DNA from: Acidisarcina sp.
Lineage (GTDB): Bacteria > Acidobacteriota > Terriglobia > Terriglobales > Acidobacteriaceae
DNA length: 64,000 nucleotides
Direction: 5' to 3'
Assembly: GCA_035539175.1 (NCBI GenBank)
Contig: DATLIY010000007.1
Span: forward strand, 992,001 to 1,056,000
Part shown: in pieces, positions 1 to 10,976 of the stretch
Position numbering within the stretch: the first letter of the stretch is position 1
How the letters are laid out: each line of letters begins with the position of its first letter
The notes under the pieces: generated by a model
The model's database searches: none
What the model saw: the letters and a program-made list of their open reading frames with translations, nothing else
What the model was told of the DNA's origin: nothing
Translations under genes and position numbers: made by a program

Positions 1-1056
1 GGCGATGGCATCTATGGCATGGACATGGATGGCCGGTTGAGCTTCCTGAATCCCAGCGCGGCAAACATGCTGGGCTACGGCGTAGAAGAAATCCTGGGCA
101 GAAACATGCACCAGCTCGTGCATCACACCCGCGCGGATGGCACCCCTTACGCGGCGGAAGATTGCCCCATCAACACCAGCCTGCACCGCGATACGCCGAT
201 CCGGGTGCGCGACGAGGTGTACTGGCGTCAGGACGGCACCAGCTTCCCGGTCGAATACGTAGCCTGTCCACTGGTCGACAATGGACGCACCACCGGCATC
301 GTCGTCGCGTTCCAGGATGTGACCGAACGCCGCCGCCTGGAGCGCATGAAGGACGAATTCATCTCCACCGTCAGCCACGAACTGCGCACCCCGCTGACCT
401 CCCTGCGGGCCGCTCTGGGACTGCTCGCCGGCGGATTGCTGAACGAACGCCCGGAGAAGACGGCGCAGATGCTGAACCTCGCCGTGGGCAACTGCGACCG
501 GCTTGCCCGTCTGGTAAACGACATTCTGGACTTCGAGCGTATCGGCAGCGGCAAGTCGAACCTGAGCTGCGCGGTGCATCCCGCAGGCGACCTGCTGCAC
601 CGGGCCGCGGAGGTTATGCAGCCCAGTGCGACCAAGGCTGAGGTGCGATTCCGCATCGAGTCCGACTCCGTGGATGTGTGGGCCGACGGCGACCGCATCC
701 TGCAGACGTTGACCAACCTGATCGGCAACTCCATCAAATTCTCCGCGCCGGGCGGCGAGATTCGCCTGTGCGCACGCCTGAACGCCAAGGGGATGGTGCA
801 GATCGAGGTGCATGATGAGGGCCGCGGAATCCCGGCCGACAAGCTCGGCATCATCTTCGAGCGGTTCCAGCAGGTGGATGCCTCCGACTCGCGTGCCATG
901 GGTGGAACCGGCCTGGGACTGGCCATCTGCCGCAGCATCGTGAAAGAGCATGGCGGAGATATCTGGGCAGAGAGCGTTCCCGACAAGGGAAGCTCGTTTT
1001 ATCTCACGCTGCCGATGCCCGTCGTCGCACTCCGCCGCAGCGCCGCGTCAAGATAG
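1..1056 (+). CDS. PAS-domain sensor histidine kinase (5' partial)
   Basis: The reading frame is open from base 1, and the first visible residues (GDGIYGMDMDGRLSFLNP) already lie inside a PAS fold, so the true start is upstream of the window. After the PAS domain comes a dimerisation/phosphoacceptor helix with the H-box SHELRTPL; the His codon is at 376-378. A HATPase_c domain follows, with an N-box (LTNLIGNSIKF), G1 (DEGRGIP), an F-box and G2 (GGTGLGLAI). This is a typical orthodox kinase that autophosphorylates on His and passes phosphate to a response regulator. No membrane segment or receiver domain is visible in this part. No partner regulator follows; the next gene is a dehydrogenase. 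The signal sensed is unknown. Confidence 0.9.
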   Translation, partial: GDGIYGMDMDGRLSFLNPSAANMLGYGVEEILGRNMHQLVHHTRADGTPYAAEDCPINTSLHRDTPIRVRDEVYWRQDGTSFPVEYVACPLVDNGRTTGIVVAFQDVTERRRLERMKDEFISTVSHELRTPLTSLRAALGLLAGGLLNERPEKTAQMLNLAVGNCDRLARLVNDILDFERIGSGKSNLSCAVHPAGDLLHRAAEVMQPSATKAEVRFRIESDSVDVWADGDRILQTLTNLIGNSIKFSAPGGEIRLCARLNAKGMVQIEVHDEGRGIPADKLGIIFERFQQVDASDSRAMGGTGLGLAICRSIVKEHGGDIWAESVPDKGSSFYLTLPMPVVALRRSAASR

Positions 1057-1255
1057 CCCTCTCCTAAAACTCTTCGATCGAACATTTCCTTCTAAAAGAC
1101 AGTTCGCTGTTATTTAACAGGACATTCTGCTGTTTTTCTGGAGCATAACGGCGTTGGATTGAATCTCAAGAAGTACATGGGCCTCGATCCGCGCCCAGAT
1201 CTTCGGCGACCAGACTCGGCTCGCTATACATTCCACAATGCAATCAGGAGAATTC

Positions 1256-2287
1256 ATGTCGAAGAAAACATATCGTGCTGTCCAGGTAGCTCGGCCAAAC
1301 GGCCCACTGGAGATAGTGGAGCGGGAGATAGTCGATCCCGGCCCGGGACAGGTGCGTGTGCGTGTGCACGCCTGCGGACTGTGCCATGGCGACGTTCTCA
1401 CTGTGATGGGTGCCTATCCGGGAATCCAGCTTCCGCGCGTACCGGGACACGAGATTGCCGGAGTCATCGATGCTATTGGCGATGGAGTGGCGGAGTGGAA
1501 GCCGGGCCAGCGCGTGGGCGTCGGCTGGTTCGGCGGAAGCTGCGGACACTGCCAATCCTGCCGTCGCGGAGACTTCCTCACCTGCCCGAATGGCGCTATA
1601 TCGGGAATCCACTTCGATGGCGGCTATGCGGAGTTCGTGATCGTTCCGGCTGCCGCGCTGGCGCTGATCCCGGAGGATCTCTCCGACGTGGAAGCAGGGC
1701 CGCTGATGTGCGCAGGCATGACGACCTTTAACGCGCTGCGCAATAGTGGAGCGCGCGCTGGAGATCTGGTGGCTATCCACGGAATCGGCGGCCTGGGGCA
1801 CCTCGGCGTGCAGTTCGCAGCCAGGATGGGCTTCCGGACGGTAGCGATTGCTCGCGGCCAGGATAAGGCAGCTCTTGCCAAAAAGCTGGGGGCACACCTC
1901 TACATCGATTCGACAACGCAGGACCCGGCTGCGGAGCTAACCAGGCTGGGAGGTGCCAGGGTGATTCTGGCTACAGTGACGAACGGGAAAGCCATGTCCT
2001 CGGTGATTCCGGGACTCGGCATCAACGGCAAGCTCGTCATTGTCGGTGTTTCCATGGACCCGGTCGAGATCAGTCCGATGCTCATGGTTGGTGGCCGTAG
2101 ATCCGTCAGCGGATGGCCATCCGGCACCTCCATCGACAGTGAAGACGCGATGAACTTCAGCGTGCTTGCCGGGGTTCGTCCAATGATCGAAGAGTATCCC
2201 CTGGAAAAAGCCGCCGAGGCCTATGAACGCATGATGAGCGGACAGGCTCGCTTCCGCGTGGTCTTGCGGATGGAGGCAGCAAAGTAG
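1256..2287 (+). CDS. Zinc-dependent alcohol dehydrogenase (MDR family)
   Basis: A medium-chain dehydrogenase/reductase that would oxidise an alcohol or reduce an aldehyde with NAD(P). Catalytic zinc ligands appear as CGLCHGD and PGHEIAG. The structural zinc lobe is the four-Cys cluster CGHCQSC...C. The Rossmann motif is GIGGLGHLG, followed by the C-terminal catalytic lobe. Length, 343 aa, is normal for the AdhP/YahK/CAD-like branch. I prefer the ATG at 1256 because CAGGAG ends 5 nt before it; an in-frame ATG at 1238 lacks such a site. It is monocistronic, convergent with acs, with a repeat cluster and a bidirectional terminator between them. Substrate cannot be told from sequence. Confidence 0.9.
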   Translation: MSKKTYRAVQVARPNGPLEIVEREIVDPGPGQVRVRVHACGLCHGDVLTVMGAYPGIQLPRVPGHEIAGVIDAIGDGVAEWKPGQRVGVGWFGGSCGHCQSCRRGDFLTCPNGAISGIHFDGGYAEFVIVPAAALALIPEDLSDVEAGPLMCAGMTTFNALRNSGARAGDLVAIHGIGGLGHLGVQFAARMGFRTVAIARGQDKAALAKKLGAHLYIDSTTQDPAAELTRLGGARVILATVTNGKAMSSVIPGLGINGKLVIVGVSMDPVEISPMLMVGGRRSVSGWPSGTSIDSEDAMNFSVLAGVRPMIEEYPLEKAAEAYERMMSGQARFRVVLRMEAAK

Positions 2288-2312
2288 CGTAGCCGGGAAG
2301 CACTCCGCTAAC

Positions 2313-2510
2313 GTTGCCATCCTGAGCGTCTGCTAAGGTTGCCATCCCGAGCACTCCACCGAGATTGTCATCCAGAACGGATGATGCTTCGTCTTAAAAA
2401 ACACGATGTTGTCATCCTGAGCGGATGATGCTTCGTCCCAAAACACTGAGATTGTCATCCTGAGCACTCCACTGAGATTGTCATCCTGAGCGAAGGGAAG
2501 GACCTGCTTT
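2313..2510. repeat. Intergenic repeat cluster A (TCATCCTGAGC family)
   Basis: Six degenerate copies of a unit beginning GTTGTCATCCTGAGC lie head to tail between the convergent adh and acs genes. Two middle copies continue as GGATGATGCTTCGTC, two as ACTCCACYGAGA, and the last has the fuller form TGAGCGAAGGGAAGGACCTG. The same core recurs in four other gaps of this window, near 6.6, 25.4, 43.3 and 57.0 kb. No open reading frame of substance lies here. Confidence 0.85.
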
Positions 2511-2524
2511 TCAGCATCAACCAG

Positions 2525-2568
2525 AAAAACGGCCAGCGAGTATCTCTCGCTGACCGTTTGCTTTTTTT
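2525..2568. terminator. Bidirectional rho-independent terminator between adh and acs
   Basis: Arms at 2527-2540 and 2546-2559 (AAACGGCCAGCGAG / CTCGCTGACCGTTT) pair over 14 bp with one mismatch around a 5-nt loop. On the plus strand they are followed by a run of seven T, and on the minus strand by TTTTTCT. The position between two converging genes fits a shared terminator. Confidence 0.85.
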
Positions 2569-2584
2569 CGCCAACTTGCTGCGC

Positions 2585-4549
<1,965 letters not shown>

Positions 4550-4628
4550 CCGCTTTCCTTACCTTTCACCCTGGGTTATTGCCTTGAGTTCCGGCGCATG
4601 GCTTACCCACCCGCCTCGGTTACACGAC

Positions 4629-4645
4629 CATGTGCACAGCACATG
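4629..4645. promoter_or_regulatory. Short perfect palindrome upstream of acs
   Basis: CATGTGC-ACA-GCACATG is a 7-bp inverted repeat around 3 nt, about 80 bp before the acs start. It could bind a dimeric regulator. It is followed by TTTTC on the plus strand, but no plus-strand gene ends here. A second inverted repeat (TGGCGGAC at 4660-4667, GTCCGCCA at 4684-4691) lies next to it and may help end the GH43 transcript. Both are inferences. Confidence 0.3.
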
Positions 4646-4776
4646 TTTTCAGCTGAAATTGGCGGACACCCATCGAGAGGGACGTCCGCCATTCGTGTGA
4701 CTCACAGTAATTCGTCGGCTTATAGATCGGCAAGTCCTGCCGTGATTCCGCCCGATTTCAAGTGCCAGGGTGGGCG

Positions 4777-6348
4777 CTACTCCACGTAGGGCCAGCCGTC
4801 GGCATCCAATCCGAGGCGATTGATGCCCAATGCGGGCCAGCCGTTGTTGTTGCCGTCGTAATAGTGGTAAACGAGCGTCGGCTGGCTGCCGTCGGTGAAA
4901 ACGCTCTGGCCACCGGGACCGTTGACGTTGCCGTGGGCGCTGAGCAGAATCGTCCCTCCACCCTGCATCAGGTCCAGCCCGCCACGATCCAGATACGGCC
5001 CGGTGGGACTCTTCGATCGGCCGACGATGATCCTGTAAGTCGAACTGTTTCCACTGCAGCAGACGTTAATCGACGCGAAGTAGTAGTACCAGCCATTGAA
5101 AGGGTAAATGAAGGGGCCCTCTTCTCCCGCCGAAGGAAGACCACGCTGCGCAATGTTGTAAATGGTCGGGTTCGAGCTGAGTCGCAGGCCTGTGGCCGGG
5201 TCCAGTTGAATCACGTGGATGCCGTCCTCCCATGATCCGAAGACCAGCCACCGGTTGCCTGAGGCATCCACAAAAGGAGCCGGATCGATAGCATTGAACC
5301 TGGTCGTCGATCCGGTCGTGGAGCCGTAAGACTCGATAATCTGGCCGGCATCCGTCCACGGCCCGTTGGGATTCGCGCTCGTCGTCAGGCCGATGATTGC
5401 CTGCGCGCCGCTATGTGGTTCGATCGGGATCGAGTAGTACTGGAAATACGTGCCATTCGCATAGAGCACGTCAGGCGCCCAAATGTCTGTGTTCTGGCCA
5501 TTGTTCCACGAAGGCGGAGTTTGTAGACCGCTCCACAAAGCAAGGTCCGGACCGATGTCCGGGCAATTCGCATAGCCTCCGCGCTGGGCCGCGGTGCAAG
5601 TTTGGCTGAAGGTGAAATTCACCATGTCTGCGGAGCTTGCCAGTGTGCTGTGTGTTCCATAGAGCCAATAAGTACCGCCCGTGTCCTTCAGCATGTAGGG
5701 GTCGTGGACAGAGACGCCTGCGCCGGCAACCGGGAGCGGCGCAGGGTAAGGCGAATTGCCGGTGGAGGTCAGTGCCCACTCCTGGCAGGTGCAGCCGGTT
5801 CCGGTCGTAGCTCGCGCGCCTTGATCGATCACCGCCGCCGAGGTGGCATTCGAACCGCCGTCCTCCAGATACAGGCCGCTATTTGCGTTCTTGATCAGGT
5901 AATTGCCATCCGCGAGCAAATAGAACTGCCACAGGTGATCGCTGGTTCCGTTATCGGCCCATTGAACCGCCGCCGCCCCACTGGCCTTCGAAGCATTCGT
6001 AATACCCATGACCTGATGTGTCGCCAGATTTTCCACGTTGAATTGCTGATTGCCCATGGGGACGAAGTGCCAAAGCTGATCCGGAGTTCCGGCGTCACCT
6101 GCCTGCACCACGCTCGCTCCGGCGACCTGGCTTTGCCCGGAGATGCTCAGCTCCAGACCGCTGCTTGCGTTCCTGATCCTGTATTGCAGATTGTCGCTGA
6201 CGCTGGTGAGCGTTCCACTGTCCGGGGTGGAACTGGAGCCAGCACCCGGACTCGAAGTGGTGGTGGAGGAGGTGCCTGATCCCCCGCAACCGATTGAGAG
6301 GGTGGTGATTATGGAGAGAATGGTCATCGCATAGACAGGAAACTTCAA
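4777..6348 (-). CDS. GH43 family arabinanase-like lipoprotein with ricin-type lectin domain
   Basis: A secreted, lipid-anchored glycoside hydrolase, probably an endo-1,5-alpha-L-arabinanase or related arabinan enzyme. I set the start at the TTG at 6348, because AGGAGG lies 6 nt before it; an upstream in-frame TTG at 6417 has no site. The product is then 522 aa, with signal peptide and lipobox LSIGC (Cys21). Residues about 50-190 form a ricin B-type trefoil (repeated QxW-like segments DQLWHF, DHLWQF, CQEWAL). A five-bladed GH43 domain follows, with the acid/base residues expected at HDPYM, IDPAPF and GEEGPFIY. Exact substrate is inferred from family. The gene stands alone downstream of an MHS transporter, separated from it by repeats. 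Confidence 0.88.
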   Translation of the reverse strand: MKFPVYAMTILSIITTLSIGCGGSGTSSTTTSSPGAGSSSTPDSGTLTSVSDNLQYRIRNASSGLELSISGQSQVAGASVVQAGDAGTPDQLWHFVPMGNQQFNVENLATHQVMGITNASKASGAAAVQWADNGTSDHLWQFYLLADGNYLIKNANSGLYLEDGGSNATSAAVIDQGARATTGTGCTCQEWALTSTGNSPYPAPLPVAGAGVSVHDPYMLKDTGGTYWLYGTHSTLASSADMVNFTFSQTCTAAQRGGYANCPDIGPDLALWSGLQTPPSWNNGQNTDIWAPDVLYANGTYFQYYSIPIEPHSGAQAIIGLTTSANPNGPWTDAGQIIESYGSTTGSTTRFNAIDPAPFVDASGNRWLVFGSWEDGIHVIQLDPATGLRLSSNPTIYNIAQRGLPSAGEEGPFIYPFNGWYYYFASINVCCSGNSSTYRIIVGRSKSPTGPYLDRGGLDLMQGGGTILLSAHGNVNGPGGQSVFTDGSQPTLVYHYYDGNNNGWPALGINRLGLDADGWPYVE

Positions 6349-6559
6349 AGGAATCCTCCTGGGAATCGGGCGACTCAGCAAACGTTTTCTCGCCTCAGCA
6401 TTTTCTCGTGACCCCAAAAATTATGTATAGATTCCAGGGGAATTAGCCCCTGATTTCAGTGGAGAAAAATGCAGATGCGAGCGGCGGGCAAAGTATAGCC
6501 TTCGGGTCGCGGGAGCTGTCAATAGAAAACGATTTCTGGAGAACGCCGAAAGTCCAAGA

Positions 6560-6688
6560 ACAGGTCCTTCACTTCGTTCAGGATGACAATATTGCGCTCC
6601 ACAACGGTCTTGTCATCCTGAACGAAGTGAAGGACCTGTCGCCTCGAACCAATGCTGTTGTCATCCTGTACAGAAGATGCTTTCGTCC
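6560..6688. repeat. Intergenic repeat cluster B with perfect 30-bp inverted repeat
   Basis: Arms at 6560-6589 and 6610-6639 are exact reverse complements over 30 bp around a 20-nt loop; each arm is a full copy of the TCATCCTGAACGAAGTGAAGG unit, in opposite orientation. A third, diverged copy follows at 6658-6688 (TTGTCATCCTGTACAG). The cluster lies downstream of the MHS transporter and upstream of the GH43 gene, both on the minus strand. The rest of the gap from 6349 to 6733 holds nothing else I can name. Confidence 0.9.
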
Positions 6689-6733
6689 TACGGCAATGGA
6701 CGATAGCCGGAGCAGGCTCTGGAGAAACATGCG

Positions 6734-8113
6734 CTAGTCGTTGAACTCATCCCATATTCTGCGATCCTTGGTTTCGGGAAGCCAGATCAGGCCAACGAAG
6801 AATGTCAGCGTGGCAACCGCAATCGGCCAGACCAGCCCCATGTACTTCGCGTTGACGTCGCCCGGGTGATTCGTCAGCCACCACGCAGCCAGCCAGGTAG
6901 CCACCAGCGGAGTGAGCCCGCCGAACTCACCATTCCCCAGGTGATAGGGGATGGACATCGAGGTATAGCGAATCCGCGCGGGGAAAAGCTCGACCAGCAG
7001 GGCCGCGATAGGTCCATAGACCATGGTGACGTAAAGGACCTGGATAAAGATGAGCAGGACCATGATCGGCCGGTTCACCAGGACTGCGCCATTGACTTTG
7101 GTGACCGCCGCTGCCATGGCATGATAGATCGGCCAGTACGTCAACGCGGCCAGCGCGCAACCGGAAAGGATGAGCGGCTTGCGGCCCAACTTATCCGACA
7201 GCCAACCGAAGAGCACGAAGAATGGAGTCGCCGCGACAAGTGCGATGGCGATGATCACGTACGCGTCTTTGTAGTTCACGCCCAGGGTTTTGGTCAGGAA
7301 GATGAGCGCGTAGAACTGCCCCGTGTACCAGACGACTGCCTGGCCCGCGGTGGCTCCGAAGAGAGCCAGCAGGATCAACCCCCAGTTTTTGCGGCCAATA
7401 TCGGTGATTGGTGAAGCCGATGTCTTCCCCTCGCGCTTGAGGCGGGCAAAGAGCGGGGATTCCTTCAGACGAAGGCGGATCCACAGCGAAAAGATCACCA
7501 GCACCAGGGACAGCAGAAACGGGATGCGCCATCCCCATGCTTGAAAAGCGGCATCGCCCAGTTGGATGCGTGCGATCAACACTATGAGCAGCGCCGCAAA
7601 CAGCCCCAATGTAGCCGTTGTCTGGATATAGCTGGTGTAGAGTCCGCGTTGATGATCCGGCGCATGTTCGGCGACGTAAGTGGCGGCGCCGCCATACTCG
7701 CCGCCCAGCGCGAGGCCCTGCAGGCAGCGCAGAAGCACAAGCAGTACCGGCGCCGCCATGCCAATCTGCTTATACGTCGGCAGCAGACCCACAGCAAAGG
7801 TAGAGAGGCCCATCACGGAAAGAGTCACAAGGAATGTGTTCTTGCGGCCTACCAGGTCGCCAACGTGCCCGAAAAATGCCGCTCCAAAGGGACGGACTGC
7901 GAAGCCAGCCCATAAAGCTCCCAGACTGAAGAGAAAACCTGTTGCGAGGCTCCCGGGAAAGAATTGGCCGGAGAGAACGACGGTGAGAATGGCGTACAGG
8001 TAGAAGTCGTACCACTCGATCAATGTGCCCGCCGAGGAGGCGAGAATCACGTGACCAAGCCCGGAAGAAGACGCGTCATCTACAAAACCAGTTGCGCTGG
8101 CTACTGAGTTCAT
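6734..8113 (-). CDS. MFS transporter, metabolite:H+ symporter (MHS) type
   Basis: A 459-aa inner-membrane carrier with about twelve hydrophobic segments. The opening motif GTLIEWYDFYLY is the hallmark of the MHS branch (ProP, KgtP, ShiA relatives). It is followed by the loop 2-3 motif GHVGDLVGRKNTF, the LRCLQGLALGGEYGGA helix and the second-half loop GWLSDKLGRKP. Members import osmolytes, dicarboxylates, shikimate or citrate with protons; the substrate here cannot be assigned. The ATG at 8113 follows a G-rich stretch (CCGGGGGCATTC). Upstream on the same strand is galE, but the 278-bp gap argues against one operon. Confidence 0.9.
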   Translation of the reverse strand: MNSVASATGFVDDASSSGLGHVILASSAGTLIEWYDFYLYAILTVVLSGQFFPGSLATGFLFSLGALWAGFAVRPFGAAFFGHVGDLVGRKNTFLVTLSVMGLSTFAVGLLPTYKQIGMAAPVLLVLLRCLQGLALGGEYGGAATYVAEHAPDHQRGLYTSYIQTTATLGLFAALLIVLIARIQLGDAAFQAWGWRIPFLLSLVLVIFSLWIRLRLKESPLFARLKREGKTSASPITDIGRKNWGLILLALFGATAGQAVVWYTGQFYALIFLTKTLGVNYKDAYVIIAIALVAATPFFVLFGWLSDKLGRKPLILSGCALAALTYWPIYHAMAAAVTKVNGAVLVNRPIMVLLIFIQVLYVTMVYGPIAALLVELFPARIRYTSMSIPYHLGNGEFGGLTPLVATWLAAWWLTNHPGDVNAKYMGLVWPIAVATLTFFVGLIWLPETKDRRIWDEFND

Positions 8114-8313
8114 GAATGCCCCCGGCAGACCCTAAGGGGAGGGTCGCTCAATGCATAGAATGCTCCGCAACCATAGCTGGCTTGCAGCAATCCGTGTCAA
8201 GAAGAAACAGCGTTTGGATTGTTAATTCTGCATCTGCGGTGGGAGGATAAGACGCGAGTTGGAGGCGAGAAATGGCGGGAAGACGAATGGATAGCGTGCA
8301 TGCCCTCGGGAAG

Positions 8314-8380
8314 GGATTGCCGCCCGCCTGACCACCCACTTGGCCGCATACGGCCCGGGTATGGTTTCAGGCGGCAATCC
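8314..8380. repeat. Inverted repeat between galE and the MHS transporter
   Basis: GGATTGCCGCC at 8314-8324 is repeated inverted as GGCGGCAATCC at 8370-8380, an 11-bp perfect stem with a 45-nt G/C-rich loop that can itself fold. It lies just after the galE stop on the minus strand. There is no T-run, so a classical terminator is not supported; it could slow transcription or protect the 3' end. Confidence 0.45.
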
Positions 8381-8391
8381 ACGGATTCTTC

Positions 8392-9369
8392 CTACTTGCT
8401 ATTGGCGTAACGCAGCTTGTGCCACTCCCAGGCGCTGGAAATGATGTCATCGAGTTGCGTGAACTGAGGCTTCCAGCCTAGCTCGTTGCCGATCTTCTCC
8501 GAGCTGGCGATCAGCACCGCCGGGTCTCCGGCCCTTCTTGGCTGTTCCTCTACCGGGATGGCGTGCCCTGTCACACGGCGTGCCGACTCGACAACTTCGC
8601 GCACCGTGAAGCCCACTCCATTGCCCAGGTTGTAGATCAGCTTGTCGCGCTGGGACAGGGCCTCGAAAGCCAGCAGATGCGCCTGCGCGAGGTCGGAGAC
8701 GTGGATGTAGTCGCGAATGCAGGTACCGTCGTGAGTGGGATAATCCGTGCCAAAAATCTTGATATTTTTCCTGCGCCCGAGCGCCACATCCAGGATCAGC
8801 GGAATGATGTGCGACTCAGGCTCATGCGCCTCGCCACGCCCCGGGATGGCTCCGGCAACATTGAAGTAGCGCAGGCTTGCGTAATGCAGGCCGTGGATCT
8901 GGTGCATCCAGCGAAGCATATGCTCCACCAGCAGCTTGGACTCGCCATAGGCATTGGTCGGCTGCAAGGCGGCGTCTTCTCGAATCGGAGTGCTGGCTGG
9001 CTCGCCATACACCGCGGCAGTGGAGGAAAAGACCAGGCGCTTGACATTGGTGGCGATCATCGCCTCCAGCAGCGCCAGCGTGGAGGCAGTGTTAGTGCGA
9101 AAGTAGAGCTCGGGTTTCTGCATGCTCTCGCCAGCCTCAATCAAAGCGGCGAAATGCATGGCGCCATCAAATTTCGTCGCGGTGAAAAGTTTTTCAAGTT
9201 GCGCGCGATCCGCGACGTCGCCTTCGATAAAAGTGACGCCGGCCGGGACCATCTCCCGCCTGCTGTGGCAGAGATTGTCGTAAACCGTGACGGTATGACC
9301 TTGTTGCATCAGCAAATTAGCGACTGTACCGCCGATATATCCCGCTCCGCCTGTTACAAGAATTTTCAA
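8392..9369 (-). CDS. galE: UDP-glucose 4-epimerase
   Basis: Interconverts UDP-glucose and UDP-galactose with tightly bound NAD, feeding the Leloir pathway and cell-surface polysaccharides. An extended SDR fold starts with the nucleotide motif TGGAGYIGG and carries the catalytic YGESK (YxxxK). Later blocks typical of GalE are visible: RYFNVAGA, DGTCIRDYIHVSDLA and the C-terminal GWKPQ. I choose the TTG at 9369, because GAGGAG sits 5-7 nt before it and it places the Rossmann strand (KILVTGGAG) at the N-terminus; the ATG at 9390 adds seven basic residues and lacks a site. Length is 325 aa, normal for the family. It stands alone on the minus strand. Confidence 0.94.
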   Translation of the reverse strand: MKILVTGGAGYIGGTVANLLMQQGHTVTVYDNLCHSRREMVPAGVTFIEGDVADRAQLEKLFTATKFDGAMHFAALIEAGESMQKPELYFRTNTASTLALLEAMIATNVKRLVFSSTAAVYGEPASTPIREDAALQPTNAYGESKLLVEHMLRWMHQIHGLHYASLRYFNVAGAIPGRGEAHEPESHIIPLILDVALGRRKNIKIFGTDYPTHDGTCIRDYIHVSDLAQAHLLAFEALSQRDKLIYNLGNGVGFTVREVVESARRVTGHAIPVEEQPRRAGDPAVLIASSEKIGNELGWKPQFTQLDDIISSAWEWHKLRYANSK

Positions 9370-9390
9370 TGAAGCTCTCCTCTTGCGCAT

Positions 9391-9810
9391 TAATGTCCGC
9401 GACTGATCTCCTTGATTGTAAAGGCAACGAATTCAGAGACTACGCAAACCAAAAGCGCCAGATGCGCTTCTAATCACATGGCGGTCTTAGGAGACCGGGG
9501 AACGAGTGAGCAGGATCACGCTACAATAAAGGTGGTAAGTCGTCCTCAGCTTGCACAACTTTCGGGTGACTGCAATCGCCAGCAATGTGCGCTATCGTAC
9601 GTTCAACCCTGAGAAAAAAGGCTCACTCAGGGCAACGGGTTCTGTAGCACTTGGAAGAATTCTGCTGAAAAATATCGCTTGAATTCTCGATCTTTGGACA
9701 AGACTCGCTCTCATTCCCCTGACGGTCCGGTTCGACAGAATCAGCGAAAGTTGAAAGACCGGATTCAATTAGCATCACGACGACTTAAGCGAAATGAATA
9801 GGTTCTATCT
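9391..9810. other. 420-bp gap between divergent galE and TonB-family genes
   Basis: No convincing gene lies here. It should hold the promoters of both flanking genes, but I cannot point to clear -35/-10 pairs. A 7-bp hairpin (CCCTGAG 9607-9613, CTCAGGG 9626-9632) with an A-rich loop is the only clear structure. Confidence 0.5.
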
Positions 9811-10902
9811 ATGCCGGAAGACGTTCTGAATCGCGCAAATTTCGGACTCCTCCCCGAACCGGAAGCCCGGTGGGGATCGTTTGGTGTAAGCACCGTCACG
9901 AACCTCGTCATCGCGGGGCTTCTGGTTCTATTCACCATGGCTTCGATACATCATCAGGCTCAGTTGAAGACACTCCAGACGACCGAGCTGGTCTTCCCGA
10001 GCGAGCCACCCAAGATTTCGCGTCCGCCGGTACCGAAGGTGAAGTACACGCCGCCGCCAAAGCCGGAACTGCTGCCGCAGCCCAAGATCGCACTGCCCAA
10101 GCAACTGCAGAAGATCGAGCCGCCCAAGGTACAGGAGGTCAAGCTGAACTCGCCGGTCCTGCCGGCTGTTCCGCCAGCTCCGCCGAAGGCAGTAGCTCCT
10201 CCTCCGCAGCCGAAGGTTGGCCTGTTCGCAAGCGCAGCGCCGACGCCGGTGGCCAATAACCGGAGCGCACCCAGTACCAAGGTGGGTGGTTTTGGAGATC
10301 CGGTGGGAGTCAAGCCGAACCCCAACGCAAAAGGTCCCAGCCAGCTTGCCGCAGTAGGCAGCTTTGCCAACGCGCCTGGAGTGGGTGCTCCGGGTGCCGG
10401 CGCCGCCCGCCGGGGATCGGTGCAGGGGGTTAACTTCGGTTCAGGGGTAGCTCATGGCGTTCCCGGAGGCACGGATCGCGGAACAGTAGCATCTTCCGGC
10501 TTCAAGAACGGTATGATTGGTGGGACACCCGGGGGAACAGGCACTGGCAGAGGCTCGGTCGCCACGGGTGGTCTGGGTACGACAGGAATTGGTGGCACGG
10601 GTGTGGCTCCGGCAGCAATACCTGCAAAGCCAAGCTTCACTCTGCCAGAGGTACTCTCCGAACCGGCCCCGCAATATACGGCGGAGGCAAAGAAAGCCCG
10701 GATTCAAGGAGAGGTAACGCTTCAGGTACGTTTTTTGGCTACTGGACAAGTGCAGGTTCTGCGTGTGGTAAATGGTTTGGGACACGGGCTGGATGAACAG
10801 GCGATGCGGGTTGCAGAACAGATCCGCTTCAAGCCGGCTATGAGAGATGGCCAGGCTGTCGACCACACGACGCTGATTCACGTCACGTTCCAGCTTGCAT
10901 AG
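9811..10902 (+). CDS. TonB-family protein with Gly/Pro-rich linker
   Basis: A 363-aa envelope protein. One membrane segment (about residues 31-47, NLVIAGLLVLF) anchors it in the inner membrane. A proline-rich stretch (about 65-140, repeats such as PKPELLPQPK) and then a glycine/threonine-rich stretch (about 150-275) would span the periplasm. The last 90 residues form a TonB C-terminal domain: Pro and Tyr in EPAPQYTAEAKKARIQGEV, then FKPAMRDGQAV. TonB domains carry proton-motive energy to outer-membrane receptors. No ExbB/ExbD lies next to it. The pseudo-M48 gene starts 74 bp downstream and may be co-transcribed. A TonB-like periplasmic adaptor without energising role is the alternative. Confidence 0.82.
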   Translation: MPEDVLNRANFGLLPEPEARWGSFGVSTVTNLVIAGLLVLFTMASIHHQAQLKTLQTTELVFPSEPPKISRPPVPKVKYTPPPKPELLPQPKIALPKQLQKIEPPKVQEVKLNSPVLPAVPPAPPKAVAPPPQPKVGLFASAAPTPVANNRSAPSTKVGGFGDPVGVKPNPNAKGPSQLAAVGSFANAPGVGAPGAGAARRGSVQGVNFGSGVAHGVPGGTDRGTVASSGFKNGMIGGTPGGTGTGRGSVATGGLGTTGIGGTGVAPAAIPAKPSFTLPEVLSEPAPQYTAEAKKARIQGEVTLQVRFLATGQVQVLRVVNGLGHGLDEQAMRVAEQIRFKPAMRDGQAVDHTTLIHVTFQLA

Positions 10903-10976
10903 TGTTGGGGAGTCAGCTCTGGAAGGTATATAGGGAACGCGTAGTACACAAGTAAAAGAAATTCAGGAGCCAGGAA

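Noticed and set aside
6459-6737. 92-codon open frame crossing repeat cluster B
   Set aside because: Most of its length is made of the repeat units (VILNEVKDLS-like peptide), and no SD or conserved domain is seen; it is a repeat artefact.
9412-9612. 66-codon open frame in the galE/TonB gap
   Set aside because: No SD, no domain and no hydrophobic pattern; composition differs from neighbouring genes.
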